DNA from: Clostridia bacterium
Lineage (GTDB): Bacteria > Bacillota > Clostridia > Christensenellales > Aristaeellaceae
Direction: 5' to 3'
DNA length: 64,000 nucleotides
NCBI GenBank assembly: GCA_017395065.1
Contig: JAFPWH010000035.1
Coordinates: 95,599 to 159,598 of the forward strand
Part shown: one piece after another, positions 16,437 to 25,490 of the stretch
Numbering within the stretch: position 1 is the first letter of the stretch
How the letters are laid out: the number at the start of each line of letters is the position of its first letter
Notes under the pieces: model-generated
Databases searched by the model: none
The model's input: the letters and a program-made list of their open reading frames with translations, nothing else
Told to the model about the DNA's origin: nothing
Made by a program: the position numbers and the translations under genes

Positions 16437-18353
16437 CTACCGTTCGAGTCTCTTTGCCGCCGTCATCAGGTACAATAGCTCGGTTTCGTCGTCGTTGAGA
16501 TCGCTCAGGCTCTTCAGTATGCCGGAAGCGGAATCGTAGGTCGCGCTGCCCTTGTAGGGGCTGTCCCTGAGCACCATGCCGAATTCGGCGATGGCGGAGG
16601 CCAGTTTCAGATTGCGCTCGTCCGCGCCCTCAGCCGGCGTTTCAGGCGTCACGGTCAGACTGATCAGGCTGCTTGCGTCCCCGTCGGGCTCTTTATAGCG
16701 GAGAGAAATCTTGCAGACCTCCTCGATGCCGTTGGTTTGGGTTTGCTGATAGCGGTATTCCGGGCCGTCGTCATGGGCCTGTTTGCCCGTGACGCCGGCG
16801 ATCGTTTTGCCCTCGGCGGGGATCAGCTCGTACAGCGCCACGACCGTGTGACCGCTGCCCATCTCGCCGCCGTCCTTGCTGTCGTCGGAGAAGTCCTCCG
16901 CGGCCATCTGGCGGTTCTCGTAGCCGATCTGGCGATAGCTTTGCACGTAGTCGGGGTTGAACTCGATCTGGATCTTCACGTCCTTTGCGACGGTGTAGAA
17001 GTTTGCACCCATTTCGGTCACGAGCACCTTGCGGGCCTCGGTGATACCGTCGATGTAGCTGTAGACGCCGTTCCCGTGGTCGGCCAGGGCTTCCAGCTTG
17101 TTGTCCTTGTAGTTGCCCATGCCGAAACCCAGCACGCTCAGGAACACGCCGCTCTGCTTTTTGGATTCGATCAGGTTTACGAGCTCGCTTTCGCTGGTGA
17201 TGCCGACGTTCAGATCGCCGTCCGTCATCATGATGACGCGGTTGTTGCCGCCCTCGACGAAGTATTTTTCGGCGATCGCGTAAGCGGTCACGATGGCGTC
17301 TCCGCCGTTGGTGCTGCCGTAAGCCTCGAGCGAATCCACGGCGCGAAGGATCTCGGCGCGGTTTGACGCATCCACGCCCTCGAGCAGCACGCGGAAGGAA
17401 CCGGAATACGTGACGATGGAGACCGTGTCGCCCTCGCGCAGCGTGTCGCTGAGCAGGTGGAAGGCGCGCTTTGCAAGGTCAAGCCGGTCGCTTCCGTCCA
17501 TCGAGCCGCTGGTGTCGATCAGGAAGACCAGGTTGGAGCGGGGCAGGTTTTCCGTGTCGATCTTTTGGGCGCCGATGCCCACGAACAGAAGCGCCGCGTC
17601 TTCGTTCCAGGGGCAAGCGCCAAGGCAGGCGCTGATCGCGGCGGGCGCGCCGTCTTCCGGCGCAAGGCCGGTATAGCGGAAGTAGTTGAGCATCTCCTCT
17701 ATGCGCACCGAATCCTCGTCCGGGAAGCGCTCGTCAAGGAGCTTTCGCCGAAGGGTGGAGTAGCCTGCCGTGTCCACGTCCGCAGCGAAGGTCGAAAGCG
17801 CGGACAGGCGCGTAAGCTTGAAGCCGTTTTCGCTGATGTGCGAATACTCCTCGGTGTCGAAGGGAAAACCCGTAAAGGCGTAGCCCTCCATGGCCCAGAG
17901 GCCGTCCTCCACCTCCATGTCCATGTCCTCGTAGACCGTCCATGCTTCTTCGGTGTATGCCTTCATTCCGCTGATGGGATCGGGCGTCGGCATCGAGGTA
18001 TAGTTCGGCGTGAGCGTCGCGGTGGAGGCGATCCAAGGCGTCGCGGTCGACGTGGGCCGGGGCGTCGCGGTGGAATCGGAGCCGGGGCGGTCCGTCGAAA
18101 TATCGCCCTTGCTCGCGGTCATTTCCTCCTGCCTCGTTTCGGCGGTTTTCTGTGTCGGAGCGTTTTTGTTGAGCAGCGCGGGCAGTGTCAGCGCCGCAGC
18201 CACGATGACCGCAAGCGCCGCCGCGGCATAGGCGGCATAGCGTACGATGCCCGGTCTGTTCCCCTTTTCGAGCTTTTCAAGCGTGTCGTTTACGAAACCC
18301 TCTTCAGGCCTTATCTTTTCGATGGCCCTGGAATACTTGTTGTTCTGTTTCAC
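16437..18353 (-). CDS. VWA-domain membrane protein with anti-sigma-like N-terminus (YfbK type)
   Basis: The 638-residue protein starts with a short cytoplasmic stretch containing IRPEEGF and T-L-E-K-L, the pattern of many clostridial ECF anti-sigma factors. A membrane helix (about 38-60) and a Thr/Pro-rich linker follow. Outside lie a YfbK-type N-terminal domain, a von Willebrand A domain with an intact MIDAS (DTSGSM, D280) and a C-terminal DUF3520-like domain. MIDAS sites bind divalent metal and protein ligands. Its ATG overlaps the TGA of the ECF sigma gene by four bases, so both are translated together. I infer that it holds the sigma factor at the membrane and releases it on an extracellular cue; this is not shown by sequence alone. 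Confidence 0.88.
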   Translation of the reverse strand: MKQNNKYSRAIEKIRPEEGFVNDTLEKLEKGNRPGIVRYAAYAAAALAVIVAAALTLPALLNKNAPTQKTAETRQEEMTASKGDISTDRPGSDSTATPRPTSTATPWIASTATLTPNYTSMPTPDPISGMKAYTEEAWTVYEDMDMEVEDGLWAMEGYAFTGFPFDTEEYSHISENGFKLTRLSALSTFAADVDTAGYSTLRRKLLDERFPDEDSVRIEEMLNYFRYTGLAPEDGAPAAISACLGACPWNEDAALLFVGIGAQKIDTENLPRSNLVFLIDTSGSMDGSDRLDLAKRAFHLLSDTLREGDTVSIVTYSGSFRVLLEGVDASNRAEILRAVDSLEAYGSTNGGDAIVTAYAIAEKYFVEGGNNRVIMMTDGDLNVGITSESELVNLIESKKQSGVFLSVLGFGMGNYKDNKLEALADHGNGVYSYIDGITEARKVLVTEMGANFYTVAKDVKIQIEFNPDYVQSYRQIGYENRQMAAEDFSDDSKDGGEMGSGHTVVALYELIPAEGKTIAGVTGKQAHDDGPEYRYQQTQTNGIEEVCKISLRYKEPDGDASSLISLTVTPETPAEGADERNLKLASAIAEFGMVLRDSPYKGSATYDSASGILKSLSDLNDDETELLYLMTAAKRLER

Positions 18354-18829
18354 TTCAGATCACCTCCCAGTTCGTTTTTCAGTTCCTCCCGCGCTCTGCT
18401 CAGCCACGTGCCCACGGTAGCGGGCTTGGCGTTCAGGATCGAAGCGATCTCGTTGATCGAATAGCCCTCATAGTAGTGCAGATGGATGCAAGCGCGGTAC
18501 TTTTTCGGCAGTCGGCCGAGCGCAAGCACGAGCTCTCTGTCGTCGCCCTCTGCGGGATAGTCCTCCGGCAGCACGGCGCTGCGTTTTCGCCAGAAGCCGC
18601 CAAGCACGTTCTTGCAGCGGTTCGCGGTCACCTTGACGAGCCACGCCTTTTCCTTTTCCTCGCTTTCAAACGTGGGACTGTGCTTAAGGTAGGACAGGAA
18701 AGCGTCCTGCACAGCGTCCTGCGCGTCGTGTATGTCCAACAAAAAAGAATAGGCGAGCCGCACAAGATCGGCGCTGTAGCGCACGACCGCGTTCGTCACG
18801 GCCGCATTTGTTTCGTTGCTCAAAGCCAT
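18350..18829 (-). CDS. ECF-type RNA polymerase sigma factor
   Basis: The 159-residue protein has a sigma region 2 (DAQDAVQDAFLSYL, about 35-48) and a region 4 helix-turn-helix (YYEGYSINEIASIL, then ATVGTWLSRAREEL), which read the -10 and -35 of extracytoplasmic-stress promoters. AAGGAGG lies about ten bases upstream. Its last bases overlap the next gene (ATGA), which is probably its membrane regulator. ECF factors usually control their own operon, but I see no clear ECF-type promoter (AAC-x(16-17)-CGTC) upstream, so regulation is open. Confidence 0.93.
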   Translation of the reverse strand: MALSNETNAAVTNAVVRYSADLVRLAYSFLLDIHDAQDAVQDAFLSYLKHSPTFESEEKEKAWLVKVTANRCKNVLGGFWRKRSAVLPEDYPAEGDDRELVLALGRLPKKYRACIHLHYYEGYSINEIASILNAKPATVGTWLSRAREELKNELGGDLK

Positions 18830-18914
18830 GTGTTTTTTACCTCCTTTCGATAATAAAACAAACGGGAAGGCCCAAATTTTTCATCAATCAAAGATTTTAC
18901 ACATTCATAAAAAT

Positions 18915-18945
18915 CATCCGCCGTTTCATGGGGAAACAGCGGATG
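18915..18945 (-). terminator. Terminator of the CHAP/SH3 operon
   Basis: A 13-base stem with one mismatch (18915-18927 with 18933-18945) and, on the minus strand, ATTTTTAT after it. Confidence 0.85.
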
Positions 18946-18962
18946 AACACGTGCCGGAAAGG

Positions 18963-20618
18963 TCAGTAGAGCACGATCTCGCTGATGCAGACGTCGCTGT
19001 ACTTCGTGCCGGCGTAGGCTCCGCGGATCACGAAGCGGAAGCTCTTGCCGGTGACGGTCTTTCCGAAGCTTATGTACTGGATGGAGCGCGTGTCCGAAAG
19101 CTTGTAGGCGCCGATGTACATGCCGTCGCAGTAGACCGCCAAGTTGCTGACCCTGCTGTTCAGCTGCCAGTAGTCATTGTTGTTTTTGATCTTGTTGTAG
19201 CCGTTTACGATGCTGAAGCCGCTGACGGTTCTGCTTTGGTTGTACGTCGCCTCCACCCACTGGCCGAAGCTATAGTTGTATTCGCTGACGCTCCAGCAGG
19301 TGCTCGTATCGGAAACGAAGGCCTTTTTGCCGTCCACGACGGGGTTGTTGTTCACGAGGTACGCGCTCTGCAAGACCGAGGAAAGCTTGGGATCGCTGTA
19401 GCTCCAGTCGTCCCAGCCGGAACCGCCGCTCTTCACCAGCTGCGTATACTTGGCCGAGATCCAGGCGTAGGAGCCGTTGTAGCTGATCTTGTACCAGGTG
19501 ATGCCCCTTTCATCCACGCTGGATTCACCCAGATACGTCCAGCTGGAGCCCTTGTAGGCGACGCCCAAAATCTTGCTGCTCAGGTTCGGCAGGTTCCTTA
19601 TGTTCGTGTTGCCGCTGATCACGTCGACCCTGTCTCCGGAGCCGTACTGCTGCGAATCCTCCTTTAAGCTGCTGAGCCTCGAGGAGATCCAGCCGTTTTG
19701 CCCGTAATAGGATACGGCGTACCAGTTGACGCCCCTGCTGTCGGCGACGGTGGAATTCAGGTATGTGTAGGCGCTGCCCCGCACCGCGTAGCCCAGGATG
19801 CCGCCGGAGGTCGAGGGATAGTTGCGCACAGGTACGTCCGCGCTGTTTACGATGACGCTCGCGCCCGTTATAACCGGGGCGACGTACTTGTCAAAGCTCA
19901 GCTTCACTTGAACAGCGCCCGTCAGCGTTCCCGTGAGCTTTCCGGCGCTCACACCCGTGTAGCTGTAGCCGGCCGCGGGCTTTATGTCTCTGATCTCGTA
20001 AGCGGAGCCGTCCGGGTGGCTGCCGCTGTACTGATACGCGTCGTCGGCTACGCGGACGCCGTTTACGTACACGTCCGCCGTGCCGGCGCTCTGGTAGCCG
20101 CTTACGTCCCTGCCGTCCACACGGAAGGACAGCGTCAGGCTTGCGTAGGACGCAAAGGCGGGATGAATGTAGCACGAAGCGTTGGTGCGGCTGATCGTGT
20201 GCTGCGTGCACTGGACCGCGCCGTCGTTGGTCGCGATGTAGGTGATGTTCGAGCCGCCGACAGCGGTCACGATGCCCACGTGGCCGTAACGGCCCCAGGC
20301 GCCGACGTTTGCGCCCCATACGACGATGTCGCCGACCTGCGGTATGCTCGAGCGCGTCCAGCCACTGGGCAGAGCGCATCTGGTGTACACGTAGGCGTAG
20401 CCGTAAACTTGCCTCTCCCCAAGGTAGGCAAAATAGTATTTGATGAGGTCGATGTCCTGACAGCCGTTTATTCTGTCGTAGTCCTGCTGCCAGCCCTCCG
20501 ACAGCCTTGCGTTTGCCCAGGACAGCGCCTCCCGGCTCGTGCGCGTTTCCGCGCAGGCGATTTGGCAGCCCAGCGCCAGCGTCAGAATCAGCGCGGCGAT
20601 AAGAAACAGCTTTTTCAT
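18963..20618 (-). CDS. Exported CHAP-like amidase with two SH3 domains and a C-terminal glycan-binding domain
   Basis: The 551-residue protein has a signal peptide (about 1-23, cleavage after ACA). A CHAP-like cysteine peptidase/amidase domain covers about 24-140: C53 in NGCQDID and H113 in YGHVGIV, with the family's GDIVVWG strand between. A small beta module (about 155-240), two bacterial SH3 domains (about 255-320 and 330-395) and a C-terminal domain of the NADase-type glycan-binding kind (about 405-551) follow. It should cut peptidoglycan peptide or amide bonds while the other modules hold the wall. It is the last gene of a three-gene operon with the MBL-fold and SH3-repeat genes. The layout is clear; the catalytic specificity is inferred. 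Confidence 0.85.
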   Translation of the reverse strand: MKKLFLIAALILTLALGCQIACAETRTSREALSWANARLSEGWQQDYDRINGCQDIDLIKYYFAYLGERQVYGYAYVYTRCALPSGWTRSSIPQVGDIVVWGANVGAWGRYGHVGIVTAVGGSNITYIATNDGAVQCTQHTISRTNASCYIHPAFASYASLTLSFRVDGRDVSGYQSAGTADVYVNGVRVADDAYQYSGSHPDGSAYEIRDIKPAAGYSYTGVSAGKLTGTLTGAVQVKLSFDKYVAPVITGASVIVNSADVPVRNYPSTSGGILGYAVRGSAYTYLNSTVADSRGVNWYAVSYYGQNGWISSRLSSLKEDSQQYGSGDRVDVISGNTNIRNLPNLSSKILGVAYKGSSWTYLGESSVDERGITWYKISYNGSYAWISAKYTQLVKSGGSGWDDWSYSDPKLSSVLQSAYLVNNNPVVDGKKAFVSDTSTCWSVSEYNYSFGQWVEATYNQSRTVSGFSIVNGYNKIKNNNDYWQLNSRVSNLAVYCDGMYIGAYKLSDTRSIQYISFGKTVTGKSFRFVIRGAYAGTKYSDVCISEIVLY

Positions 20619-20673
20619 GTTCCCACCCTTTCCTTTGCAAATTACTCTGTGGCGATACGCTCTTTTGCTTGCT

Positions 20674-21510
20674 TTATCTTACGGTCACGCGGCCGGATCC
20701 GTCAAGAAGCACCAGTATGCCCTTCTCGGCGTAGTCGGTGCGGTACACCGCCATGCCGGCGTCTGCAAGCATTTCCAGAACGAACGGGTCGGGCGTGCCC
20801 GGCTTGTCATAGGGGTCGGTGGATATCAGCGCGACCTTTGCGCCCAGCGCTTTTAAGTCCAGAAAGCGGCACACGTCGTCGTCGCAGTGGTTGGGCACCT
20901 TGAATACGTCGCAGTTCAGCTTTGCGCCGCTTGAAACGAGCAGGCTTTCCTCTTCCCTTTCCATGTCGCCCGTCAGAAGCACGCGGCAAAAGCCGTTGTC
21001 GAGCAGCATGACGAGGGAGTTGTTGTCCTCGTCTATGATGTCGGGCGCGCTCGGGGCAAGTACGCGCAGCAGGCCGTCCACGCTGTCGCCCGCCTTCAGG
21101 AAGTTGATCTTCGCGTCGGTCTTGCTCAGCGCCTTCACGAGGGGATGCTCGCTCTCTTCGTCGACGTAAAAGGCCGAGGCGTACCAGTTGTTCACCCTGA
21201 CGCCGCTTTTGACGAGCTTCTTGAGCCCGCCGGAATGATCCTTGTCGGTGTGCGTCAGAAACACGCCCTCGAGCTCGGTGACGCCGAACTCGGCAAAGGC
21301 TTCCTCCAGCCTGTCCCAGTACTTGCTCTTGGCGGTATCGATCAGGTAATACTTTCCCGATACGCGAAGGAGGATGCTGTCGCCCTTGCAGACGTTGATC
21401 ATGTACAGAAAGTCGCCTGCCGGGGTGGGGCTTTCGCAGCCTGCCGTACACGTGTTCAGAATGCAGATAAGCAGAAGCGCGGCTGTCAGAAGCATTTTGA
21501 TCTTTTTCAT
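20674..21510 (-). CDS. Exported ComEC-like metallo-beta-lactamase-fold protein
   Basis: Start ATG at 21510, giving 278 residues. A hydrophobic signal segment with two cysteines (about 6-20) is followed by a single MBL domain like the C-terminal part of ComEC/Rec2. The metal motif HTDKDHSGG is at about 91-99, and GDMERE and the late D-x-Y-D element are also present. ComEC-type domains degrade or handle DNA during uptake, but stand-alone exported copies are common in Firmicutes and their substrate is unknown. The cysteine-rich end of the signal segment could be a lipobox, though the consensus is poor. It is the middle gene of the operon, 43 bases after the SH3-repeat protein and 55 before the CHAP protein. 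Confidence 0.85.
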   Translation of the reverse strand: MKKIKMLLTAALLLICILNTCTAGCESPTPAGDFLYMINVCKGDSILLRVSGKYYLIDTAKSKYWDRLEEAFAEFGVTELEGVFLTHTDKDHSGGLKKLVKSGVRVNNWYASAFYVDEESEHPLVKALSKTDAKINFLKAGDSVDGLLRVLAPSAPDIIDEDNNSLVMLLDNGFCRVLLTGDMEREEESLLVSSGAKLNCDVFKVPNHCDDDVCRFLDLKALGAKVALISTDPYDKPGTPDPFVLEMLADAGMAVYRTDYAEKGILVLLDGSGRVTVR

Positions 21511-21553
21511 GAAATCACCCTTTTTGTGTATTCGGTCGTCGTTTTGAATCGTT

Positions 21554-22756
21554 TCAGCTGAACAGGCTCGCAAGGCAGTTTTTCTTGATGAAGCCGATCT
21601 TGCCATCGTTCGTCATGACGAGCGCGTATTTTTCGGAGGCCAGCCAGTCGAGTATGCCGACCTGCTCGTCGTTTTCGTATCTGCCGAGATTTTTGGAGCC
21701 GTCCGAGGCCTTTTCGTAGAGGTAGACGAAGCTTGCCGAGGTGTTTTTGACCTTCATGTAGCCTTTGACCGGGCTCACCGAGGACGGGTGCAGCGAAACC
21801 TTTTGGATGTAGCCGTAACGGTCGTCCTTCACGCCGCGCACGAAGGCGTATTTCTCGTGCGCGCCCCAGTCGATGATCTCGATCTCGTCGCCGTTTACGT
21901 ATTTGCCCAGGTTCGTCGAGCCGCTGCTGGGCTTTGCGTACATGTAGCAGTAGGAGCGGGTCGAGAAGACCTCGAACACGGGGCCGAGATCACCCGTGCC
22001 GGCCTCCTGCGTCAGCTGGCTTTTCGATACGTAGCCCGCCCGGCCGTCAGGGCCGACTGCCAGACAGAAGGTGTCGCTCACGTAGTAATCGATCACCTTG
22101 AGCACGGTGCCGTTGTCGTACCTCGCAAGCGGGGTCCCGCCGGTGCTCGGCGCAGGGTACATGTACAGGTAACCGCTCGAATACGTGCTGGTCACGCGGT
22201 AGCAGTCGTAGTTTTCCGCATCGTAATCATACACCTTCATCAGGTGGTTTTTGCGGATGTAGCCCCTGTTCCCCTCCGCGTCCGTGACGTAAGCGAAGTT
22301 TTTGTCGCCGTCGTAGTCCAGCATCCACAGCCTGTCGCCCTTCGCGTAGGAGGCGACGGGTTCGCCGCTTTCGGAGGCCCGGGCGAAAAGGTAGACGATC
22401 CTTTGGTCGGATACGACTTCGTATTCGTCGAGCGCAGCGTTTGCGGATAAGCTGCCGTCGAGCGGTATGACGCAGTCCTTTTTGACGTAGCCCGTGTTTC
22501 CGTCCGGACCGATGACGAAGAAGTACGCGGTATCTTCGCCGTAATCGATGATCCGCAGGATGTCTCCGTTCCGGTAAGACGCAACGGGCGAAGCGGACGC
22601 GGAAGCCTCGGGATACAAATATATGCTCGTGCTTCCCTTCGGCGCGTTCACCTCGCAGGACGGATAGCGCATGTCCCAGTAGTCGTAGGCCAGCGCCGAA
22701 AAGCCGAAGCTCAGCAAAAGCACGATCGCGCCCGTCAGCCAAAGCAGTTTTTTCAT
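21554..22756 (-). CDS. Exported protein with five SH3-like repeats
   Basis: The 400-residue protein starts at the ATG (22756) that follows GAGGG by seven bases. After a signal peptide (about 1-23) it is almost entirely five tandem repeats starting near residues 44, 121, 196, 270 and 344, spaced 74-77 residues. Each has an aromatic V/LY-x-Y/F-A/P opening, a G/N-x-L-G/A-x-Y-x-N-G-D strand, an I-I/L-D-Y/W turn and a closing G-Y/F-I/V-x-K. These are degenerate bacterial SH3 domains, which bind peptidoglycan cross-bridges. There is no catalytic domain, so it is probably a wall-binding scaffold working with the downstream CHAP enzyme. Confidence 0.8.
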   Translation of the reverse strand: MKKLLWLTGAIVLLLSFGFSALAYDYWDMRYPSCEVNAPKGSTSIYLYPEASASASPVASYRNGDILRIIDYGEDTAYFFVIGPDGNTGYVKKDCVIPLDGSLSANAALDEYEVVSDQRIVYLFARASESGEPVASYAKGDRLWMLDYDGDKNFAYVTDAEGNRGYIRKNHLMKVYDYDAENYDCYRVTSTYSSGYLYMYPAPSTGGTPLARYDNGTVLKVIDYYVSDTFCLAVGPDGRAGYVSKSQLTQEAGTGDLGPVFEVFSTRSYCYMYAKPSSGSTNLGKYVNGDEIEIIDWGAHEKYAFVRGVKDDRYGYIQKVSLHPSSVSPVKGYMKVKNTSASFVYLYEKASDGSKNLGRYENDEQVGILDWLASEKYALVMTNDGKIGFIKKNCLASLFS

Positions 22757-22854
22757 GGTCATTCCCTCTTGCACGTCTTTTTGAATTCCTCTGCTAAAAA
22801 GACGCGCTTTCGTCGGATTTTGTTCCGCGATAACAAAAATTACGCTTTGGCTTC

Positions 22855-22883
22855 TTGAATCCCCGTGCCGGATATTATATAAT
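22855..22883 (+). promoter_or_regulatory. Promoter of the RluA-type gene
   Basis: TTGAAT (22855-22860), 17 bases, TATAAT (22878-22883). No equally good promoter is seen for the divergent SH3-repeat operon. Confidence 0.8.
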
Positions 22884-22926
22884 GCTTTGTGACAAAACGC
22901 AACACATTACCGGGAAGGAGACGCGC

Positions 22927-23802
22927 ATGAAGACGCTCGATCATCTTGTGACCGCCGAGGACGACGGGCGGCTCATCTGGCGCATCGTGCGCGGCAGGAT
23001 GGGCGTGAGCGCGCGCCAACTCTCCCGCGCAAAGGCCGCGGGCCTCATGCTGCTGGACGGGATCAGCGTGCACGCGGACGTGCGCGTAAAGAGCGGGCAG
23101 CGCGTGAGCATAACGATTTACGACGACGCGCCGACCTTTACCGTGCAAAAGCAGGACGCGCCGGTAAACGTCGTCTACGAGGACGACGATCTGTTCGTCA
23201 TAGACAAAAGCGCGCCACTTGCCACACAGTCCTCTCCGAAGCAGCCGGACAACACACTCGAAAACCGCCTGATGTATTTATACGGCGACGGCTTCGTCTT
23301 CCGGCCGGTGAATCGTCTGGACAAGGGGACAAGCGGCCTCATGGCGGCGGCCAAACACGCCCACGCACAGCTGAGCCTTTCAAAGCAGCTGCACACACCC
23401 GATTTCGTGCGGGAATACCTCGCGGTCTGCGACGGCGTTCCCCCGGAGAGCCGGGGCACGATAGACCTTCCCATCGGCAAGGCAGACGGGGCCACGGTGA
23501 AGCGCGTCGTCCGCGCGGACGGAAAGCCTTCGGTCACGCATTACCGCGTGCTCGAAGCAAAGAACGGCCGATCGCTTGTGCGGCTCCGCCTCGAGACCGG
23601 GCGAACGCATCAGATCCGCGTGCACATGCAGGCGCTGGGCTGTCCCGTGACGGGCGATTTTCTCTACGGGACCGAAACGGAAGCGCTGCCCGAACGGTTT
23701 GCCCTGCACAGCGCGTATATGAGCTTTCTCCATCCCTTAAGCGGCAAACGCCTCGAATTCGAAAGCCCGCTGCCGGAGGAACTGAAAAAGCTGATGGAAT
23801 AA
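22927..23802 (+). CDS. RluA-family pseudouridine synthase
   Basis: The 291-residue protein starts at the ATG at 22927 behind AAGGAG. An S4 RNA-binding domain (about 15-70) precedes the catalytic domain, whose signature VNRLDKGTSGL holds the essential aspartate (about D135). RTHQIRVHMQALG, near the C-terminus, is the second conserved block. It isomerises uridines in rRNA or tRNA; the exact site (RluD-, RluC- or RluB-like position) cannot be read from sequence. It is transcribed alone from its own promoter, with the small SH3 gene 52 bases downstream possibly in the same transcript. Confidence 0.93.
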   Translation: MKTLDHLVTAEDDGRLIWRIVRGRMGVSARQLSRAKAAGLMLLDGISVHADVRVKSGQRVSITIYDDAPTFTVQKQDAPVNVVYEDDDLFVIDKSAPLATQSSPKQPDNTLENRLMYLYGDGFVFRPVNRLDKGTSGLMAAAKHAHAQLSLSKQLHTPDFVREYLAVCDGVPPESRGTIDLPIGKADGATVKRVVRADGKPSVTHYRVLEAKNGRSLVRLRLETGRTHQIRVHMQALGCPVTGDFLYGTETEALPERFALHSAYMSFLHPLSGKRLEFESPLPEELKKLME

Positions 23803-23854
23803 ACTTGTCTAACCTCAATTTTCTGCCGAAACACGACCAACGGAGGGAATGCCG

Positions 23855-24526
23855 ATGCCGATCAGGAAAGTGATCCTGTTTCTAATGCTGATCGTTTGCG
23901 CGCTGCCCGCGATGGGCGAAGACTATATCCCCGCGCCCCAGAGCGGCTCGGAGGGCACCGTGATCACGCAGGGCGCGGCGCTTCGCAGCGAACCCACAAA
24001 GGCCGTACCGATGCTGCTGAACCTGAACAGCGGAGACGCGCTCACCGTCCGGGAGCTTTTGCAAAACAACGAGGGCGTCTGGTACAGCGTCGTTTTCATT
24101 AAGGGCAAAAAGCAGTACGAGGGCTACGTGCTCAGCGACTACGTTTCCATACAGCTCTACGACGAGAACGGGGACCCCATCCTCATTCCCGTAAAGCTGC
24201 GCGTGCGGGCCGAGGCTAAATGCCCGGACGGCTACAACCACGTGGGCTTCAACTGGTCGAAGGCGTTTTCGATAGGCGGCGAAACGCTCTCTGGTGCCAA
24301 ATACATAAGCCTCTGCGCGGGCGACGAGATCCGTCTGGACGCCGCGATTTACGAGGAGGATTCCTACACGGACAGCGGGCATGGAACGCTCTTCTATGCT
24401 CCCACGCAGGCCGAGCTCGACCGGGGCTTCAGCGTCTCCTTCGACGTGTACGTCAGCGAAAACCGCGGCCGCTACAGCGGATACAGCTGCCGCTGGGCAG
24501 TCACGTTCTATTTCACGAAGGGATAA
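23855..24526 (+). CDS. Exported SH3-domain protein of unknown function
   Basis: The 223-residue protein starts at ATG 23855, seven bases after GGAGGG (an in-frame ATG at 23849 is too close to it). The signal peptide ends near MGE (about 22). An SH3-like domain (about 35-100, with ALRSEP, LNSGDALTV and YEGYVLSDYV) is followed by a C-terminal beta domain with two cysteines that I do not recognise. It lies downstream of the RluA gene and upstream of a hairpin separating it from era. It belongs to the same class of wall-associated SH3 proteins as those at 18.9-22.8 kb. Confidence 0.75.
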   Translation: MPIRKVILFLMLIVCALPAMGEDYIPAPQSGSEGTVITQGAALRSEPTKAVPMLLNLNSGDALTVRELLQNNEGVWYSVVFIKGKKQYEGYVLSDYVSIQLYDENGDPILIPVKLRVRAEAKCPDGYNHVGFNWSKAFSIGGETLSGAKYISLCAGDEIRLDAAIYEEDSYTDSGHGTLFYAPTQAELDRGFSVSFDVYVSENRGRYSGYSCRWAVTFYFTKG

Positions 24527-24531
24527 AGACA

Positions 24532-24553
24532 GGGAGACCCTTTCGGGACTCCC
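24532..24553. terminator. Hairpin between convergent genes
   Basis: GGGAGACCC pairs with GGGACTCCC (one A/A bulge pair) around TTTC. T-runs are weak on both sides. Confidence 0.55.
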
Positions 24554-24583
24554 CCATGCTGTTTATTGACTGCGGGCTTGGCT

Positions 24584-25477
24584 TTACTCGTCCTCGTACC
24601 CAAGCGTCCTGAGGTCGTCCTTTCTGTTTCGCCAGTCCTCGCGGACCTTCACCCAGAGCTTGAGCATAACCTTCGTCTCGAGCAGTTTTTCGATGTCTTC
24701 GCGGGCTTTGGAACCGATCTCCCCGAGCATCCTGCCCTGCTTTCCGATGATCACGGACTTGTGCGAGGGCTTTTCGCAGTAGATGGTCGCGTTGATCTCG
24801 GTCAGTGTGTCGCTTATCTTTTCGATCGACATCATTTCCACGCCGATTCCGTGCGGGATCTCGTCCCGCAGGCTCCTTAGTGCCTTTTCGCGGATGATCT
24901 CGGCGATCATCACCCTTTCGGGCTGGTCGGTGATCATGTCCTCCGGGAAGTATTCGGGGCCGTAGGGCAACGCTTCTTTGATGAGCTCAAAGAGCTTTTC
25001 CATGTTGTTGCCTCTGAGGGCGCTGACGCTCACGACCTGGTCGAAGGCCGAGACGTCGATCGATGCAAGGCGCGGCATGAGTTCCTCGGGCTTTACGGTG
25101 TCGGTCTTGTTGACGACGAGGAATTTGGGGCATTTCTCGTTTTTAACGCTTTCGATGATGCTCAGATCCCCCTTGCCGATGAAGCCCGCGTCGACCACGA
25201 CGAGGATCGCGTCCACGCCGTCGCGCGCGTCGTTTGCGGCTTTGACCATGTATTCGCCCAGCTTCGTTCTGGGCTTGTGGATGCCGGGCGTGTCCACGAA
25301 CACGATCTGGCAGCCGTCCCTGTGACAAACGCCGAGGGCCTTGCTGCGCGTGGTCTGCGCCTTGCTCGAAACGATGGCCACCTTCTGGCCGACGAAGCGG
25401 TTCATGATGCTGCTCTTGCCCACGTTGGGCCGGCCGAGGATGGCCACGAAGCCGCTCTTCAATTTATTCTGTTCCAT
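24584..25477 (-). CDS. era: GTPase Era, 16S rRNA maturation factor
   Basis: The 297-residue protein has the normal length and all G motifs: GRPNVGKS (G1, about 15-22), DTPGIHKP (G3) and NKTD (G4). A C-terminal KH domain contains IIGKQGRMLGEIG. Era binds the 3' end of 16S rRNA and couples GTP hydrolysis to 30S assembly. It is the last gene of the pgpH/ybeY-cdd/era operon, 13 bases after the fusion gene. This order is conserved in Firmicutes except that a separate dgkA gene is missing here. Confidence 0.98.
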   Translation of the reverse strand: MEQNKLKSGFVAILGRPNVGKSSIMNRFVGQKVAIVSSKAQTTRSKALGVCHRDGCQIVFVDTPGIHKPRTKLGEYMVKAANDARDGVDAILVVVDAGFIGKGDLSIIESVKNEKCPKFLVVNKTDTVKPEELMPRLASIDVSAFDQVVSVSALRGNNMEKLFELIKEALPYGPEYFPEDMITDQPERVMIAEIIREKALRSLRDEIPHGIGVEMMSIEKISDTLTEINATIYCEKPSHKSVIIGKQGRMLGEIGSKAREDIEKLLETKVMLKLWVKVREDWRNRKDDLRTLGYEDE

Positions 25478-25490
25478 GCTGTCCTTTTCC

